Shown: positions 4,573 to 5,017 of the stretch, piece by piece
Position numbering within the stretch: position 1 is the stretch's first letter
How the letters are laid out: every line of letters begins with the position of its first letter
From: Oscillospiraceae bacterium
GTDB lineage: Bacteria; Bacillota; Clostridia; Oscillospirales; Ethanoligenentaceae
Reading direction: 5' to 3'
Assembly: GCA_003518885.1 (NCBI GenBank)
Contig: DOXU01000233.1
Span: 1 to 5,017, forward strand
Length of the DNA: 5,017 nt
Translations under genes and position numbers: made by a program
Notes under the pieces: model-generated
What the model saw: the letters and a program-made list of their open reading frames with translations, nothing else
The model's database searches: none
What the model was told of the DNA's origin: nothing

Positions 4573-5017
4573 AAAGATACCTTATGATAGACCTTTTTAC
4601 CTTTTTTTAAGATAAAACCTTTGGCAAGAACATTAGCCGAAAATGTTTTAGAGAAAGAAGACACCTTTACATCGTTAACACGGACGCCTCCCTGTTCCAC
4701 TAGGCGTCTGCCTTCTCCACGAGAGGATGCTAAACCGCACTTTACCAACAGTTCCAGAATCGTGATCTGTCCATCTTGTAAGTCTGTTTGACTTAATTCT
4801 GTAGAAGGCATATTTTCATGGTTGTTTCCGGAACCAAAAAGTGCTTTAGCAGCCTCTCTTGCTTTTATAGCCGCTTCTTCTCCATGTACTTGCTTAGTCA
4901 GCTCATAAGCCAGAATCTCTTTTGCCTTATTTAGTTTACTACCTTCCAATGTAGAATATTGCTCAATTTCTTCCAGCGGCAAGAAAGTCAGCATCTTTAA
5001 AAGTCGGATGACATTGC
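4566..5017 (-). CDS. tyrS: Tyrosyl-tRNA synthetase, C-terminal part (5' end outside window)
   Basis: Tyrosyl-tRNA synthetase attaches tyrosine to tRNA-Tyr in the cytoplasm. The frame stays open to the right edge, giving the last 149 residues; roughly 260 residues with the catalytic HIGH and KMSKS motifs are outside. The ATG at 4992-4994 is internal, since NVIRLLK continues in frame before it. Numbering from that Met, the visible part has the linker motif NKAKEILAYELTKQVHGEE (22-40), the helix REAAKALFG (46-54) and MPSTEL (62-67), all typical of the bacterial TyrRS anticodon-recognition region. It ends with an S4-like RNA-binding domain (about 77-140: LLVKCGLASSRGEGRRLVEQ, then GGVRVND). Termination is normal, with TAA at 4566-4568. 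Any T-box leader, common for tyrS in Firmicutes, would lie beyond the right edge. The gene converges with the NYN gene, 26 bases away. Confidence 0.95.
   Translation of the reverse strand, partial: NVIRLLKMLTFLPLEEIEQYSTLEGSKLNKAKEILAYELTKQVHGEEAAIKAREAAKALFGSGNNHENMPSTELSQTDLQDGQITILELLVKCGLASSRGEGRRLVEQGGVRVNDVKVSSFSKTFSANVLAKGFILKKGKKVYHKVSLK

Noticed and set aside
4566..4994. A stand-alone 142-residue S4-domain protein starting at 4994
   Set aside because: The frame continues to the window edge and the sequence before the S4 domain is typical tyrosyl-tRNA synthetase, so this is the 3' part of tyrS.

Overview
The window fits a low-GC Firmicute, most likely a member of the Clostridia. It is AT-rich, has strong purine-rich ribosome binding sites (AAGGAGG, GGAGGAG, AAGGAG), uses TTG as well as ATG starts, and carries compact hairpin terminators. 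The tyrosyl-tRNA synthetase tail also resembles clostridial sequences. This is judged by eye only. Most of the content is ordinary housekeeping and transport, with some unexplained regulatory architecture between genes.

Layout, left to right. (1) The 3' part of phosphopentomutase (deoB, + strand, 5' end outside the window), followed by a probable terminator whose U-tract runs into the end of the next gene. (2) Two small genes on the - strand that encode DUF606/YdcZ-type five-helix membrane proteins. They are tightly coupled: the stop codon of the first lies inside the Shine-Dalgarno of the second. Their positive charges are distributed in opposite ways, as expected for an antiparallel heterodimeric transporter. 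(3) A divergent intergenic region with a promoter on each strand and a long inverted repeat at the predicted 5' end of the rightward transcript. (4) A solitary ECF-type substrate-binding membrane protein (S component, + strand). (5) A perfect 15-bp bidirectional terminator between convergent genes. (6) An aldo/keto reductase on the - strand with a complete catalytic tetrad and an operator-like palindrome at its probable promoter. (7) A leader region on the + strand with a near-consensus promoter and, about 40 nt after the predicted start, a strong intrinsic terminator. (8) Directly behind it, a NYN-domain (PIN-like nuclease fold) protein in which two usually acidic positions are Tyr and His. 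(9) The C-terminal part of tyrosyl-tRNA synthetase (- strand, 5' end outside the window).

The genes do not form one pathway. DeoB handles pentose phosphates from nucleosides, the two transport units probably act on separate small molecules, and the reductase is a general NADPH-type carbonyl reductase. The most interesting unit is the promoter-terminator-NYN arrangement at 3803-4539. It is either a transcriptionally attenuated gene or a small terminated RNA placed in front of the NYN gene. I see no CRISPR array, tRNA, rRNA, insertion sequence or defence system in this window. No gap between genes exceeds 300 bases.
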